NCBI GenBank assembly: GCA_024734495.1
Contig: JALMQS010000075.1
Coordinates: forward strand, 2,968,935 to 3,032,934
Length of the DNA stretch: 64,000 bases
Direction: 5' to 3'
Origin: Forficula auricularia
Taxonomy: Eukaryota > Arthropoda > Insecta > Dermaptera > Forficulidae
Shown here in pieces: positions 11,966 to 22,799 of the stretch (within the stretch, counting starts at the first letter, position 1; the number at the start of each line of letters is the position of its first letter). The notes beneath the pieces are model-generated. The model did no database searches. It was not told the origin of the DNA and saw nothing but the letters and a program-made list of their open reading frames with translations. The translations under genes were made by a program, and so were the position numbers.

Positions 11966-13920
11966 CAGTCCATAATCCGTCTCCTGAATTTGAAGATTTT
12001 TAGACCCCCCCCTGTGTCACATTTTCATTGAGCTCCCCACTCTATTGTGACGTCACATTAACTTTATACTCTATAATTTTATAAATTAAACTTTATTTAT
12101 GATTTAATATATTTTAAGTTTAACTTTATTTTTATTCATATCATTTAACAAATTTTTTAATTTGACTTTTGTGACATCACAATTTTTAAGATCCCCTGTC
12201 ACATTTTGTCACAAATCTAAGTTGCCCTCCTCTCTTACTGTGTGACGTAATTTATGGACGGCTACTTTCTTATCAACTTGAGGGTGTCATCTATTAGATC
12301 CAAGATGGAATGGATTATTTCTAATTATATAACAGAAGAGTTGTTTTTATTCCTTCAGAAACTGAACTCGAGAGCCAAATTTAGTAATTCAGGCCAATTG
12401 GCCCCTCTGACATGTGCAAATGCATCGCATTAAAAGATTAAAACCATGCCATATAGTTAAAAAATATAGGGGGGGGGTTTAATTAATAGATACTTATTTC
12501 TTAGAAAATTTAAAATCTATTTCACGGCAAATTTAACTCTTTTTTTTTACTGAAGTAAAAAATCAATTTCTTGAAATATTCTTATAAGTACTATAAAAAA
12601 CATCTTATATTTTTTATTTACTTAACAATATTTTTAATTTTACTATAATTATTTGACAATTAATATTTCCCTGCAAGCTATGCAACCTGCTCACACCCCA
12701 GCTCAGTTTTTCCTTCATTTAATGTTCATTGAATCGAACATATTCCAAATATAATCACAGCGAAAGAACACACAGACACACCTAGCGATTATAAACGAAT
12801 AATTTATTATTTTAAATAGGACATCAAGATAGATCAAAAAGTAATACTTTTTTCACTGGAGAGGCATAAATTTGATCTAAGATTATTTCTAATGTGTATA
12901 ATAAGGTATAAATTTAAAATTCATTTTCTATCTATCTCCTTTATTCTGGAATTTAAATATTAACATATTAATCAGAGTTGGAACTATTTAGAAAAAAGAT
13001 TGACAAATTTGATTAGAAATCACAACGATCAGATAATTTTAAATACAAAATGAAAGATATGTATATCAAGTACAAAAATTAATCTTTATTGGTTTTTAGA
13101 TCTGCGATTTGCTTATGATAATTTAAATATTACAATCAAATACAGTACTGTAATGAAATAAACCCCATTCTCCTAAATATATGCAACCCTGTCTGCATTT
13201 CTTGTTGTCCCTTTCTGCCCCCTGTTGCAGATTCCATTGTTGAGTGGGGGACTTTCTTTATCTCTATTGCCAAGCTCAGAGGACGGAGGAGTGGGCTGCT
13301 TCTAATTTCTACATTCTACTCTCGTACATATTACTCAAAATTACTCAGATTTTAGGCTTGTATTGCAATCTTTGAATTCGGTGACGTTATTTAATTTTTT
13401 GTGTAAATGATGATTTTTTCTGTACGAGGAAAACGCTGAACGTAGTTCTGTTTTCGTGCCAATGCCTTTTAAATTGGGTAGAAGATCGAAGATAATAGTA
13501 ATATGTGAATATGTCATATGTCGATATATTCAATTTTTAAGAGTCCATTTTGAACATCATTTTTGAGGAGGTGAAAATAATTTTTGAACAAAAATTGGTT
13601 AATTGCACAATTCTCGAAACACCCGCAGACATTTCAAAGTTGGCGTTTCTTTCAGAAATATTTTAAAGCAATTCGAACCGCGAAAGTTATGATCAACAAT
13701 TTCTTATATTAATTCTACATTTAGAAAATTATTTTATTATTTTTTGAATATCTTTAGATTGAATGTCATTTTTTTAAAGTTTTCTATGCTCTCAAGTTCG
13801 ATGAATAAATTTCTAATATCAACCGTTTCAATATTCGTACAATATATCCGTATTATTTTCAAAATGTCCGTGATTATGGTTTGAAGGGGAAGACCCAGAT
13901 TAGAATATTTCAACCAAATA
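11966..13920. other. No gene seen
   Basis: A/T-rich sequence. I see no domain-bearing frame and no repeat with a clear partner elsewhere in the window. Confidence 0.4.
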
Positions 13921-13921
13921 A

Positions 13922-14042
13922 TTGGGGATATGGGATGCCAGACATTTAGAGAGGTCAAACAGCTGGCGGGGGACAGAGTCGAGGGAGACGATTTGTTGCA
14001 TCAAACCAGTCTTAGGACTATATACTCAATGATGATGATATA
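13922..14042 (+). pseudogene. LINE 3' end fragment
   Basis: The plus strand reads TFREVKQLAGDRV and then DDLLHQTSLRTIYSMMMI before a stop. Such a stretch with a short ATGATGAT tail is typical of the extreme C-terminus and 3' end of some non-LTR retrotransposons. Only this end is present; the upstream polymerase is not recognisable. Confidence 0.4.
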
Positions 14043-15190
14043 AGATCTGAAACATAGAAGAATGTCCCCATAAATAAAAGCAATTAATTATTATGTTTTT
14101 TTCTTTGTTATAAAAAAATAAATATTGTAATTCCATATGCGTAGAAAAACTACGCATGCAGTAAGTAAGTTTTTAAATATATTAACTCCAGATGGAAATT
14201 TAAAATAATTAAAAGTTTATGATAAAAAAATAAAAGTCATGAAGTTTCATGAGCCTAAGTTAAGCGATTTAAATAAAAAAGTAAAATCAAAATCGGATCT
14301 GCGTACTTTTCTAGGTTAATAATAATTCAGTACGTCCTTAAATTTAGAAGAAAAATTCTTTAAATCCGAATAAGCCATTAATAAAAATAAAGTGTTTAAC
14401 TACTTTGAAAAGTATTTTTTTCTCGTAGCATGCACTTATTATAAATTTATCCCTTCTTGTTTATGATATATGATGTTTCGGACTTCAATTATGGAGCCAT
14501 TATCAAGTTTTGTGTGCATCATAAAGCAAGGGCTCTTTAATGATCTACAAGCCAAGGGCTAACCATGACAACGGGGGTATTTATTCAAATTTTTTATACT
14601 TGTTTAAAAATGTATATAACAGAAATTTTGAAGTATTTGCCTGATTTTAAAGAAATCAGGAGATGAAAGAATATAACAAATTAGAACCAAAGGTATGATA
14701 GAAGCATACTAATTAAAACAAATTTGATATTTCAGTAGAAAAAATTCACTAAGAAACTATACATTTTATTTTGGATTAATAAAAATATTACTTTTGAGTT
14801 TTCAAGATTGGAAGTTTTTCGAATTAGACCACACAAGATGTAAAAAGAAAATTAATCTTTCTTATAGGTGCACATTCGACACCAAAAGTGATGAATGAAG
14901 TCGAAGGCCCTTTTCAAATAGCTCGTCCAATCATTTTCTTTAAAAGCTCATATTATATTTCTATAGTAATAAATAGGTTTGATACTAAGCGCTACGAGAA
15001 TTCTATTAGCCTATTTATTGATTTGGACGTTTTTCTTGATTATTTCCATAATGCCTGTATAGCATGCTCGTTAAATCACTCGACTTCTCACATTTGTCTA
15101 TTAAATTTCAACCACACAATTTGAAAGATCAATTCCAACCCCGATTTATAATAAATGGATAAATATATAATATTGTATTTTACTACAAGA
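14043..15190. other. No gene seen
   Basis: A/T-rich sequence. A short frame at 14888-15124 shows no domain. Confidence 0.4.
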
Positions 15191-15480
15191 TTATATATGT
15201 AGGAATAGTGTTCTTGTCTGTCTTCCTGGCTCTCTTAGACGACATTTTCAAAGGCTGGATGAAGATTTTTCGAGTCCCGAAACACACACACAAAAACAGA
15301 GACCAAATGCACACGCTGGAGTCACAGGAAGTAATGCCTTCCCCGGCGCGTCCCTGCCTCATTGCAGGGCTGGCCACCCTCGCCCTGTGGGCCATTCCAG
15401 AACCACTCCAGAGCCCCTGATTGTGTCCGCGCGTGTTTCGATTCACGAACACCAGCTTGATTGATAACCAAGCTGGCGGC
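15190..15480 (-). pseudogene. Gypsy element 5' fragment
   Basis: On the minus strand a frame ending at 15183 contains MSSKRARKTDKNTIPT. The same residues without the M are the N-terminus of the gag-pol gene at 20071-20026, and the DNA match covers about 50 bases (15199-15247 against 20030-20078). Gag sequence stops right after this stretch. Upstream leader sequence (15250-15480) differs from that of the full gene, so this is a truncated second copy or a variant 5' end. Confidence 0.55.
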
Positions 15481-15937
15481 TTCTTCCACCTTTAGTTGGG
15501 GTAGTATCCAACTTCCGACACGGCCTCCTGACGTTTCACACGTCCTCGTGTGAGGTAGATTCTGAACATCCTAAAAAAAAAGAAAATTAAATATCCGCTT
15601 ATCCGTTCGGTCACTCCTGACCATCCGAAAACACCGATGCTTGCCCATCTGTGACACCACCGCAGTCGTGTCAACGGCGTCACCATGACGCCGCAAACAC
15701 AGACCACGTGCCACTAGGACACCATCTATTGCATGCATCATGCACTGATATCTACTTTAGCTTCTAAATTTTAGCTTGACTCTACGTTACATGCGTCTAG
15801 GCCTAAGCTCCATCTACTTCATGCATAGATGTCTACTTTTCTCTTCTCGTAAAATGACTGGAAATACGATCTTCCGCTTCGAAGACAGACATCTAAAGTA
15901 CTTAATCAACCTGAAAAACCTGAAACTTGATAATTTA
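15481..15937. other. 3' flank of the Gypsy gene, LTR not delimited
   Basis: This stretch follows the stop of the minus-strand gag-pol gene and should hold the polypurine tract and 3' LTR if the element is complete. I could not find a sequence matching the region upstream of the gene (20090-20460), so LTR limits are not given. A short inverted repeat of the type CATGCATAGATG/CATCTATTGCATG lies near 15721-15830. Confidence 0.35.
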
Positions 15938-18900
15938 TTAACTCATCTCACCTGGTGAAAGCATTTCATTTGAACAGGAATCTAGCTCGGCTGGTATACG
16001 ACAATCGGGTAACGGTCTCAAACGGTCGTGTGAATATTTATAAGTCCGGTTGCAACTCAACCCTTTAAGTAGATATCTGTCGTTCTCTAACACCTCGGTG
16101 ATGGCAAACGGGCCTTTAAACTTAGGATCCAACTTAGTCTGATTCCGCTCATTGTTCTCAAGTAAAACGTAATCACCTACCGAAAACTTACGAATTTTAG
16201 CCTTATCTTTATCAAAATAATTTTTTTCGTACTCAGCATTATTTACTATAGACTTCGCCGCTCGGTCTCTGACTTCAGTCAAATCTATCTCGTTTTCTTC
16301 ATTATCGACTGTCACTAGAGTTAATGGCCTTGCCACACGTCCTATCAGCAATTCTAAAGGGCTTGCATTAGTTACTCTACTCATGGTACTATTTATAGCT
16401 AACTGTACGTCACCTATTGATTCCCTCCATGATCTTTCTTTATCCGCTTCCACTACAGTGAACATATTTTTTAGTGTGCTCATTAAGCGCTCTACTTGTC
16501 CATTTGCGCGACTGGCACCCGTAGCTATCAGGTGAATTTTTATATTATGTTTAAAACAGAAATCGCGAAAATCTTTGCTAGTAAAACATCTGCCCTGATC
16601 TGCTATAACTCTAACCGGGGATCCAAAAAGACAAACACAGGATTTAATTGCATCAATAGCACTATGGGCATCTATCTTGAGTGAATGATGCAACAACACG
16701 AATTTTGAAAAAGCATCGATCATAACGAAAATATATTCCTTGGTGTTATTTTTCCCGCTTAGTCTTCCTGTGGCGTCAATATGTATAGTATGCCAGGGGA
16801 CACTTAACTTTGGGATTGGGTGTAGTTCTATTTGTACCTTTCCAGAATTAGATTTAGAAACTTTACAGGTAAAACAATTATCAACAAATTTTCTAACATA
16901 TTTGGACATACGAGGAAACCAATAGTGATTGTAAGTTTTCTCAAGTGTTTTATTCCAACCCAAATGCATTATTGATTCGTGAACGTGATTTATTACGGAC
17001 CACTGGAAATGTTTAGGGATGACTGGTAACCAGTGGTTTCTTTTGTTTCTTTGTATCTTTCGATACAAAAGTCCTGCTCTGATTTCATAAACGTTATTTC
17101 CTAGCGAGTCTAGATCGTCATTCTCAATTTTTTCAATAATATCTAACAGTTCTCTATCTTGTCTCTGCTCGGCTTGAAGCCAGTTGGGGCTTAATTCTGC
17201 AAGATTTACCTGTTTTTTCACTAATGAATACTGGGAGTCTTTTTTACTTGAACCCTCAGTGTCTTGTACTTCCATTGTAGTTTCCTTGACAGCTCCCACC
17301 TGCAACGGATTTCTCGAAAGGAAATCAACATGACACATGCGCTTTCCTTCCCTATAGATAATATCAAAATCAAAAGATTGAAGATAAGCCCACCATCTAT
17401 GAACTCTTGGCGTCAACTCTACTTTTGTGAGCGAAGCGCGGAGAGAGTTGCAGTCTGAAACGACACTAAAACTCCTACCATGCAAAAAGTGCCGAAAATA
17501 TTTTATTGCATTAAATACAGCTAGAGTCTCGAGCTCATACGAATGATATTTCGATTCAGGGCTTGTAGTTCTTTTGCTGAAATATCCAACTGGGCGTGAT
17601 TTTCCTTCTACCTTCTGTATAAGAATACCTCCATACCCGTCTAAACTTGCGTCTGTGTGAAGCTCAATAGGAAAATTTGGATCAAAAATCATTAGGACTG
17701 GTGAATTTGTCAGTAGTGAAATAATCTTTTGGCGAATTGTCTCATGGTTCTCTTTCCAAGCTAATTTACCTGTCCCCGAAGTGAGGCGATATAATGGAGC
17801 CATAATTTGGGAAAAACGTGGGAGAAACTGGCGAAAGTACGAGGCAAGACCAATAAATTGCCTTAGCTGAGTGACTGTTTCGGGAGGGGGAAGCTGAGTA
17901 AGAGCTACTACTTTCCCAGGATTTGGCCTGATTTCTCCGCAACTTACTTCATAGCCCAGAAACTCAACTCGAGTTTTAAGAAAAAAACATTTTTTTAAAT
18001 TTAGAGAAAATCCGGCGTTTTTAAGAGCCTCGAGGACAGTTCGTAAATTTTCTAACCCTTCTTTGATAGTAGCCGATGGCACAATCAAATCATCCATATA
18101 AGCTATAGTAATCGTGTAAGCTAGATCTCCAAGTGCAGTATTTATAGCGCGTTGGTAAATTGAGGGCGCGTTTTTTAGCCCAAATGGCATAGAAAGATAT
18201 TCATAATGTCCGTCGGGAGTTATGAATGCTGTACGTTCTATAGAATCGGGAGAGATGGGAATCTGGTGAAAGCCACTTGCCATGTCAAGACAAGTGAAAT
18301 ATTTGGCCCCGTGTAGGCGCTGTACCTGATCGGATATAAGGGGAAGTGGATACCTGTCAGATAAAGTGTTGCGATTTAGCTCGCGATAATCGACCACAAT
18401 CCGATCAGTCCCATCCTTCTTTTTTACCAAAAGGATAGGGCTGGCAAATGGGGAGCTACTATGTCTAATAATTTCAGCATCAAGTAAATCTTTACACTTT
18501 TCACGAACAGTTTTACGCTCCTCAAGGCTAAGACGATAAGGGCGTCTTTGCACAGTAAGGTTTGGATCAATTAGCCTAATTCCACAATAACCTGTATTTA
18601 CTCGCCCTGAAGGAGTCCCAATAACAAAAGATGTTAAAAATTCATTTAGAAGAGACATTAAGTCTTGTCTCATATCAACAGATAAGTCAGTATCTAAGTT
18701 ATCAAAAGAAATTGCATTAGAGCCTATTTCACAAAGGTTAGTTATTTGGACCCTTTTCATTGAAAACCCGCTGCAAGATAATTCAACAATGAACCCCAGC
18801 TCGATCAAATCCCGCCCAATTAAAATGTCTTCATTCAAATATTCGTCTGGCAAGGTATGAAATAAAATCTCAGCCGAACATCCCTCAATGAATACCTGAG

Positions 18901-20089
18901 ACAGGATTTGTAGAGAACTATGCACATCGGACTTTCCAATGCCTAATAAAGTGACTAAGGCATGTTTTCTTTTACCAGAAAATTTATTAGCTAAGCTTTC
19001 TTTTAACAGTGAACATTCTGAACCGGAATCAAAACAAAATGGATATTGCTCACCCGAGTGTGTTAGTCGACCAGAAATAGGTTTGATGCTGCAGCTGTTT
19101 ACACGCCTCTCTCTACGTGCTGAGTCACTGGGGGTGCTGCTGGCTGCTGTTGATGACGTCACACAGCGCGCTGCAATGTGTCCCTCCCCTCCGCACCTGA
19201 AGCAGACGATGTGCTTTGATGAGGAAGTGAACTTGTCCGAAGTACCGCTACTTGATGCTTGAGTTCTTGCTTGATGAACACGGCTAGGACAGTCAGCTGA
19301 TCGGTGAACGGGAGAAGCACAAAAAAAACAACTCTTATTTCGGGGTCTCTTGGCAACCGCTGTAGGGCCGGCATCATTACAAGGAGAAGCTGCTCTTTTC
19401 CGATAAGCAAAGGCCATCAGCTCTTGCTGCATTTTTTCTCTAGAACTAATATTCGAGGTGAAAGCGAGGCGTTTTAAATTTGGTTCTATTTGCACTGTAT
19501 GAGCCAATACAGTGGCGACGGCTATCTCTTCCATACTCATATTTTGCCATCTAGTCATTAGAGAAGTCGCTAGCCTATTTGCATATGCTGGTAGGCATTC
19601 GTTCTCCATTGGGCTTCCATTATTAAGCCGAATCAATGTAGCCGCGGATGTTTCTATTATTCCAAACCGCGCGATAAAAATTTCTTTAAATTGACTCCAG
19701 GTCATTCCCGCGAACGTCACCTGCGCGAACCATGCCGCTGCCGTTCCTTTCATTGCTTTGCTCAAGGCGATGATAAGCGAACTACCTTCGAGGGGCCGGT
19801 CGCACAAGCACAAATCGACTGTTGTTGCCCAAGCTCTGGCATCATTTCCTGCTCCTTCCGGAATGAATTCGGGCAATGACACGATTGGTGTTGGGGGTAA
19901 GGAAGACTGCTTGAGTGTATTAATTAGTTCCACCATACCTTTTGTATGCGCTTGTAAAATGGCTTGAAAACGGTCTTCATCGTTTGGGCTATTAACCTGT
20001 TGGCGTGGTTCAGATAACACTTCTGATGTAGGAATAGTGTTCTTGTCTGTCTTCCTGGCTCTCTTAGACGACACTAAACCTAGATCCAA
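15938..20089 (-). CDS. Gypsy-type retrotransposon Gag-Pol polyprotein
   Basis: A single uninterrupted frame of 1383 codons encodes all core parts of a Gypsy (Metaviridae) element. In order: a Gag capsid region (about 70-230); two zinc knuckles of the form C-x2-C-x4-H-x4-C at 254-267 and 296-309; an aspartic protease with DSG at 354-356; reverse transcriptase (about 500-710) with aspartate 602 and YMDD at 664-667; RNase H with aspartates 813, 879 and 922 and glutamate 854; integrase with an HHCC zinc site (H1037, H1042, C1072, C1075) and a D-D-35-E core (1105, 1164, 1200); and a C-terminal DNA-binding tail. It copies its own RNA into DNA and integrates it. Gag and Pol share one frame, so no frameshift is needed. 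The start codon at 20089 lies in leader sequence unlike that of the other 5' copy, so the true start could be internal. The lack of stops suggests a recent copy, but LTRs were not found. Confidence 0.9.
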   Translation of the reverse strand: MDLGLVSSKRARKTDKNTIPTSEVLSEPRQQVNSPNDEDRFQAILQAHTKGMVELINTLKQSSLPPTPIVSLPEFIPEGAGNDARAWATTVDLCLCDRPLEGSSLIIALSKAMKGTAAAWFAQVTFAGMTWSQFKEIFIARFGIIETSAATLIRLNNGSPMENECLPAYANRLATSLMTRWQNMSMEEIAVATVLAHTVQIEPNLKRLAFTSNISSREKMQQELMAFAYRKRAASPCNDAGPTAVAKRPRNKSCFFCASPVHRSADCPSRVHQARTQASSSGTSDKFTSSSKHIVCFRCGGEGHIAARCVTSSTAASSTPSDSARRERRVNSCSIKPISGRLTHSGEQYPFCFDSGSECSLLKESLANKFSGKRKHALVTLLGIGKSDVHSSLQILSQVFIEGCSAEILFHTLPDEYLNEDILIGRDLIELGFIVELSCSGFSMKRVQITNLCEIGSNAISFDNLDTDLSVDMRQDLMSLLNEFLTSFVIGTPSGRVNTGYCGIRLIDPNLTVQRRPYRLSLEERKTVREKCKDLLDAEIIRHSSSPFASPILLVKKKDGTDRIVVDYRELNRNTLSDRYPLPLISDQVQRLHGAKYFTCLDMASGFHQIPISPDSIERTAFITPDGHYEYLSMPFGLKNAPSIYQRAINTALGDLAYTITIAYMDDLIVPSATIKEGLENLRTVLEALKNAGFSLNLKKCFFLKTRVEFLGYEVSCGEIRPNPGKVVALTQLPPPETVTQLRQFIGLASYFRQFLPRFSQIMAPLYRLTSGTGKLAWKENHETIRQKIISLLTNSPVLMIFDPNFPIELHTDASLDGYGGILIQKVEGKSRPVGYFSKRTTSPESKYHSYELETLAVFNAIKYFRHFLHGRSFSVVSDCNSLRASLTKVELTPRVHRWWAYLQSFDFDIIYREGKRMCHVDFLSRNPLQVGAVKETTMEVQDTEGSSKKDSQYSLVKKQVNLAELSPNWLQAEQRQDRELLDIIEKIENDDLDSLGNNVYEIRAGLLYRKIQRNKRNHWLPVIPKHFQWSVINHVHESIMHLGWNKTLEKTYNHYWFPRMSKYVRKFVDNCFTCKVSKSNSGKVQIELHPIPKLSVPWHTIHIDATGRLSGKNNTKEYIFVMIDAFSKFVLLHHSLKIDAHSAIDAIKSCVCLFGSPVRVIADQGRCFTSKDFRDFCFKHNIKIHLIATGASRANGQVERLMSTLKNMFTVVEADKERSWRESIGDVQLAINSTMSRVTNASPLELLIGRVARPLTLVTVDNEENEIDLTEVRDRAAKSIVNNAEYEKNYFDKDKAKIRKFSVGDYVLLENNERNQTKLDPKFKGPFAITEVLENDRYLLKGLSCNRTYKYSHDRLRPLPDCRIPAELDSCSNEMLSPGEMS

Positions 20090-20460
20090 AGTTGTTTTTA
20101 AATTTTTAATGGTGTAGCGGCCCGCTCTCGCTCATGGCGACAAGCCTTGAGACACGGCCGCTAGATGACTCAGTCGGATCGTTGCGTCGTTTTTGCATGA
20201 GTGAAATATTATCACCCATGCTATAATTAAAGCGACTCGGATTCGACTGGAGAAGTGAATTGGATTCAAACAAGCGAATCTGGAGGGGCCACCGCCATCC
20301 AGCAGCCCCCTCCCCTGCACACACCCTATATGAGCACGCAACCTACAACCTGCATACGCAAGATTGTTAGGACCTCATCGACTTGATGGGGGGCGCGGCA
20401 CATAGCGCCACACAGCACTCACCTCACGAGAGCCCTAACAAAAATCTTAGAAATTTTGAC
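20090..20460 (-). promoter_or_regulatory. Probable 5' leader or LTR of the Gypsy gene
   Basis: GC-richer sequence directly upstream of the gag-pol start on the minus strand, distinct from the A/T-rich surroundings. It probably holds the leader and perhaps the LTR. I could not recognise a primer-binding site, and no matching repeat was found downstream of the gene. Confidence 0.3.
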
Positions 20461-20486
20461 CTTAAATTATTTTTTAAATATAATGT

Positions 20487-20569
20487 TCATTGAGGTTTCC
20501 GCCTATGGGTATTAGAGATTTTTCGGGTTTCTCTGCGGGATAGAGAGATATCTCTAATGACATATATAC

Positions 20570-20613
<44 letters not shown>

Positions 20614-21000
20614 CTGTTATATAAAAAAATAGTAAATTTTACTCCCGTTAGCGTCTTAACATTCCACGCTCCGACTCGTAGAAAGTCATTACTTATTTTT
20701 CCCTTTATGATGGTCTCTCCTCGGGTAGCCCCTTCCCGAAGATCCGAACGCGGGGCTAGTTTACTTCCGGAATTTTTTACTCGAAGAGAAATCGTCATGA
20801 TGCATATTCTCGGGATTTGTAATGTGGTGGTTTCCCGTTGCCTTCCACATGGGGTGTAAATGAGGATCTGATATACATGGAGTAAAGAAAGGTTGGGACA
20901 TACTTCTCCCGGTAGTATAATGGGAGAGGTAAGAGCTCGCGGAACTGGGGTCGCTTCCCCTCTTTAGCAAAACTCCCTTTACCGGGATCGAAGAAGAGTA
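20487..21000 (-). pseudogene. LINE 5' end, endonuclease start
   Basis: On the minus strand, sequence around 20690-20640 encodes LRVGAWNVKTLTGVK, the opening motif of the AP-like endonuclease domain of non-LTR retrotransposons. Upstream (21000-20700) is a GC-richer stretch with broken frames, as in LINE leaders. After the motif the sequence breaks into a TA microsatellite (about 20566-20611), so only the 5' end is kept. Confidence 0.45.
20566..20611. repeat. TA microsatellite
   Basis: A run of nearly pure TA dinucleotides that truncates the LINE fragment. Confidence 0.9.
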
Positions 21001-21890
21001 TCTGCAAATTTTGATGTTGGCGCGAAAATTATATAACTGTATAAATTTATAAAAAAATTCAAAAATAATGCTTCAAAGATAGTGTTTCTTGTATTGTTCA
21101 TTATGTGGTTTAATGTAAGATTTTTTTGGTTAAAACTCAATTATTGTTTATTTTACACCCGTTAAGCTTTACTGGTTTCTAGTGTAATATACATACAATT
21201 AAAAATATTACTTAATTCAATATTTAAACTATATTTTAGTCAAGTGCTATAATTATTTATTTACCCCCTTAAAATTATATAAAGAAACTCTGTCTTTCAT
21301 ATACTTATAGAAAAATTAAACTAGTCTGGACTTGTCCTTGTATTCCTTCAATTTTTCAGGTAACCAGACGGATTCTTCTATCAGCGGCCTTTTTACAAAA
21401 TACATTCCCAATTTATTCTTTCATCACATTCAAATTAAAAATCGATCTTGAAAATGTTTTAAATGTTTCCAAAAAAATAAAAAAAAAATAATCTAAAAAT
21501 CTAACAAGAGAACTCACGGGTTACAAGATATTATATAAATTAAAAGAGTATTTTCTATAAATTTTTTGTTTCTACATATAGGTTTCCGCGTATGGGTTCT
21601 ATGTCATTAGAGATTTTGTATACAATTGTAAACTAACTTAAAACATTGAGATTTCTTTGTACATATTATTATTCTTTTTTGTCTTTAAAATTATAAATTG
21701 GATTTGTGAGATTTCGGACTTAATTCCACAATAAACGTCGTTCAAGGCCCTAGCCAGAATTTTTTTTCGGGGGGTTAATTTTGTATTGATAAATTGCTTC
21801 TCTCTATCAAGTTTTAACATTTTAACTTGAGGGAGATCGGGACAGCCCTTATCTATCTGGCTACTAACACTTTACTGATGTGCTGTCTAA
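21001..21890. other. No gene seen
   Basis: A/T-rich sequence. A short stretch near 21581-21620 (GGTTTCCGCGTATGGGT and following) resembles 20499-20525, a small dispersed repeat. Confidence 0.4.
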
Positions 21891-21972
21891 ATGGGCTATG
21901 TTCCTGATGACAATAAATAAATAAAAATAAATAAATAAATAAATAAAAAATAAATAAATAAATAAATAAAAA
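21840..21972 (+). repeat. AAAT tandem tail after a LINE-like end
   Basis: A short unique stretch (GATGACAATAAATAAATAAA at its end) runs into about 70 bases of AAAT repeats. Such tails are typical of the 3' ends of some LINEs. The coding part cannot be recognised. Confidence 0.5.
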
Positions 21973-22107
21973 GAATATTGAGATAAATTTTTTCTCATAA
22001 AAACATTTATTTAATAGAGTTGGAATTCTACACTAGTGTTTTGTTATATTCTGTTGGCTGAAAATAACTTTTGATTTTTACATTTATGAACAACTAATTA
22101 ACTAGAC

Positions 22108-22165
22108 CAGGGGACACCGAAAGAGCCGCATGAGGCGCTCGCGAGCCGCAGGTTGCCGACCCCTG
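22108..22165. mobile_element. 58-bp hAT-type micro-MITE
   Basis: The element starts CAGGGGACACCG and ends GTTGCCGACCCCTG. It is flanked on both sides by the 8-base direct repeat AACTAGAC (22100-22107 and 22166-22173). CAGGGG ends with 8-base target duplications are the mark of hAT elements. At 58 bases it consists of little more than its two ends. Confidence 0.8.
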
Positions 22166-22339
22166 AACTAGACTATCAAATCTATTGAAAAATATATCAT
22201 TCGATTCATAAAAGTTGAATTATTGATCTGTATAAATTTGTTGAAAATTTATGAAAAACCTTTTGAATATTTTTTTGCGTTTGGACCCTTGGGATCTCGC
22301 AAAGCTTGATGTCTCTTTCTTGGTTGGACCTTCCACGCC

Positions 22340-22620
22340 TCTATCTTTTCCGAACGTGTTATCGAGTTCAGGTCAGGCTATGTAATTTTCTAGACCAGAT
22401 GAGTGTGTTGATGTTAAAGGTGCCCAGGTATCTATGGATTTTTGGCGTTATTCTTCCATTGTTTCTTCCTTGACTTCGTGATGGTCCGGGTCCCCCAGAA
22501 TCTGAATGCCCGGTTGCCACTCGAGGGTGGGTGGATTGGTTACCACCTGGGGTAATCTTAATTTTGCCTCTCACGATTCATGATTGCTTGTTACGAAATT
22601 TTGTCCTTCGCATGCGCGAG
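22340..22620 (-). pseudogene. LINE 5' end, second endonuclease-start fragment
   Basis: On the minus strand a frame (22574-22368) reads GGNQSTHPRVATG, then GTFNINTLIWSRKLHSLT. The latter fits the start of a LINE endonuclease domain (usually G-T-W-N-V-N-T-L). The frame stops soon after. The sequence lies just downstream, on the same strand, of the tRNA-like head at 22697-22784. Confidence 0.4.
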
Positions 22621-22696
22621 GTTTTGTAGAACCAGAGATTGTCAGTTTCTGGAGCCGAGGGGCCGGTTTTTTATTATTTTCAAATAAATTCACTTT

Positions 22697-22784
22697 GCTG
22701 GGATCGAACTGATGAAGTCTAGGTTGATGTTCTCCTAATCGGATTAGAAAAGTTGGTGATTTAACCGATTGCGCTACCTACCCC
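22697..22784 (-). repeat. tRNA-derived SINE head or tRNA pseudogene
   Basis: The minus strand shows an A-box-like TAGCGCAATCGGTTAAATCA and, about 45 bases on, a B-box AGTTCGATCCC. The 88-base length suggests a tRNA with a long variable arm. The sequence continues without a terminator into the GC-rich stretch 22696-22620, so it is more likely a SINE head than a tRNA gene. Confidence 0.5.
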
Positions 22785-22799
22785 TGAATATTTTATTAT

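Noticed and set aside
22697..22784. Functional tRNA gene
   Set aside because: The stems do not close convincingly and no oligo-T terminator follows; better read as a SINE head.
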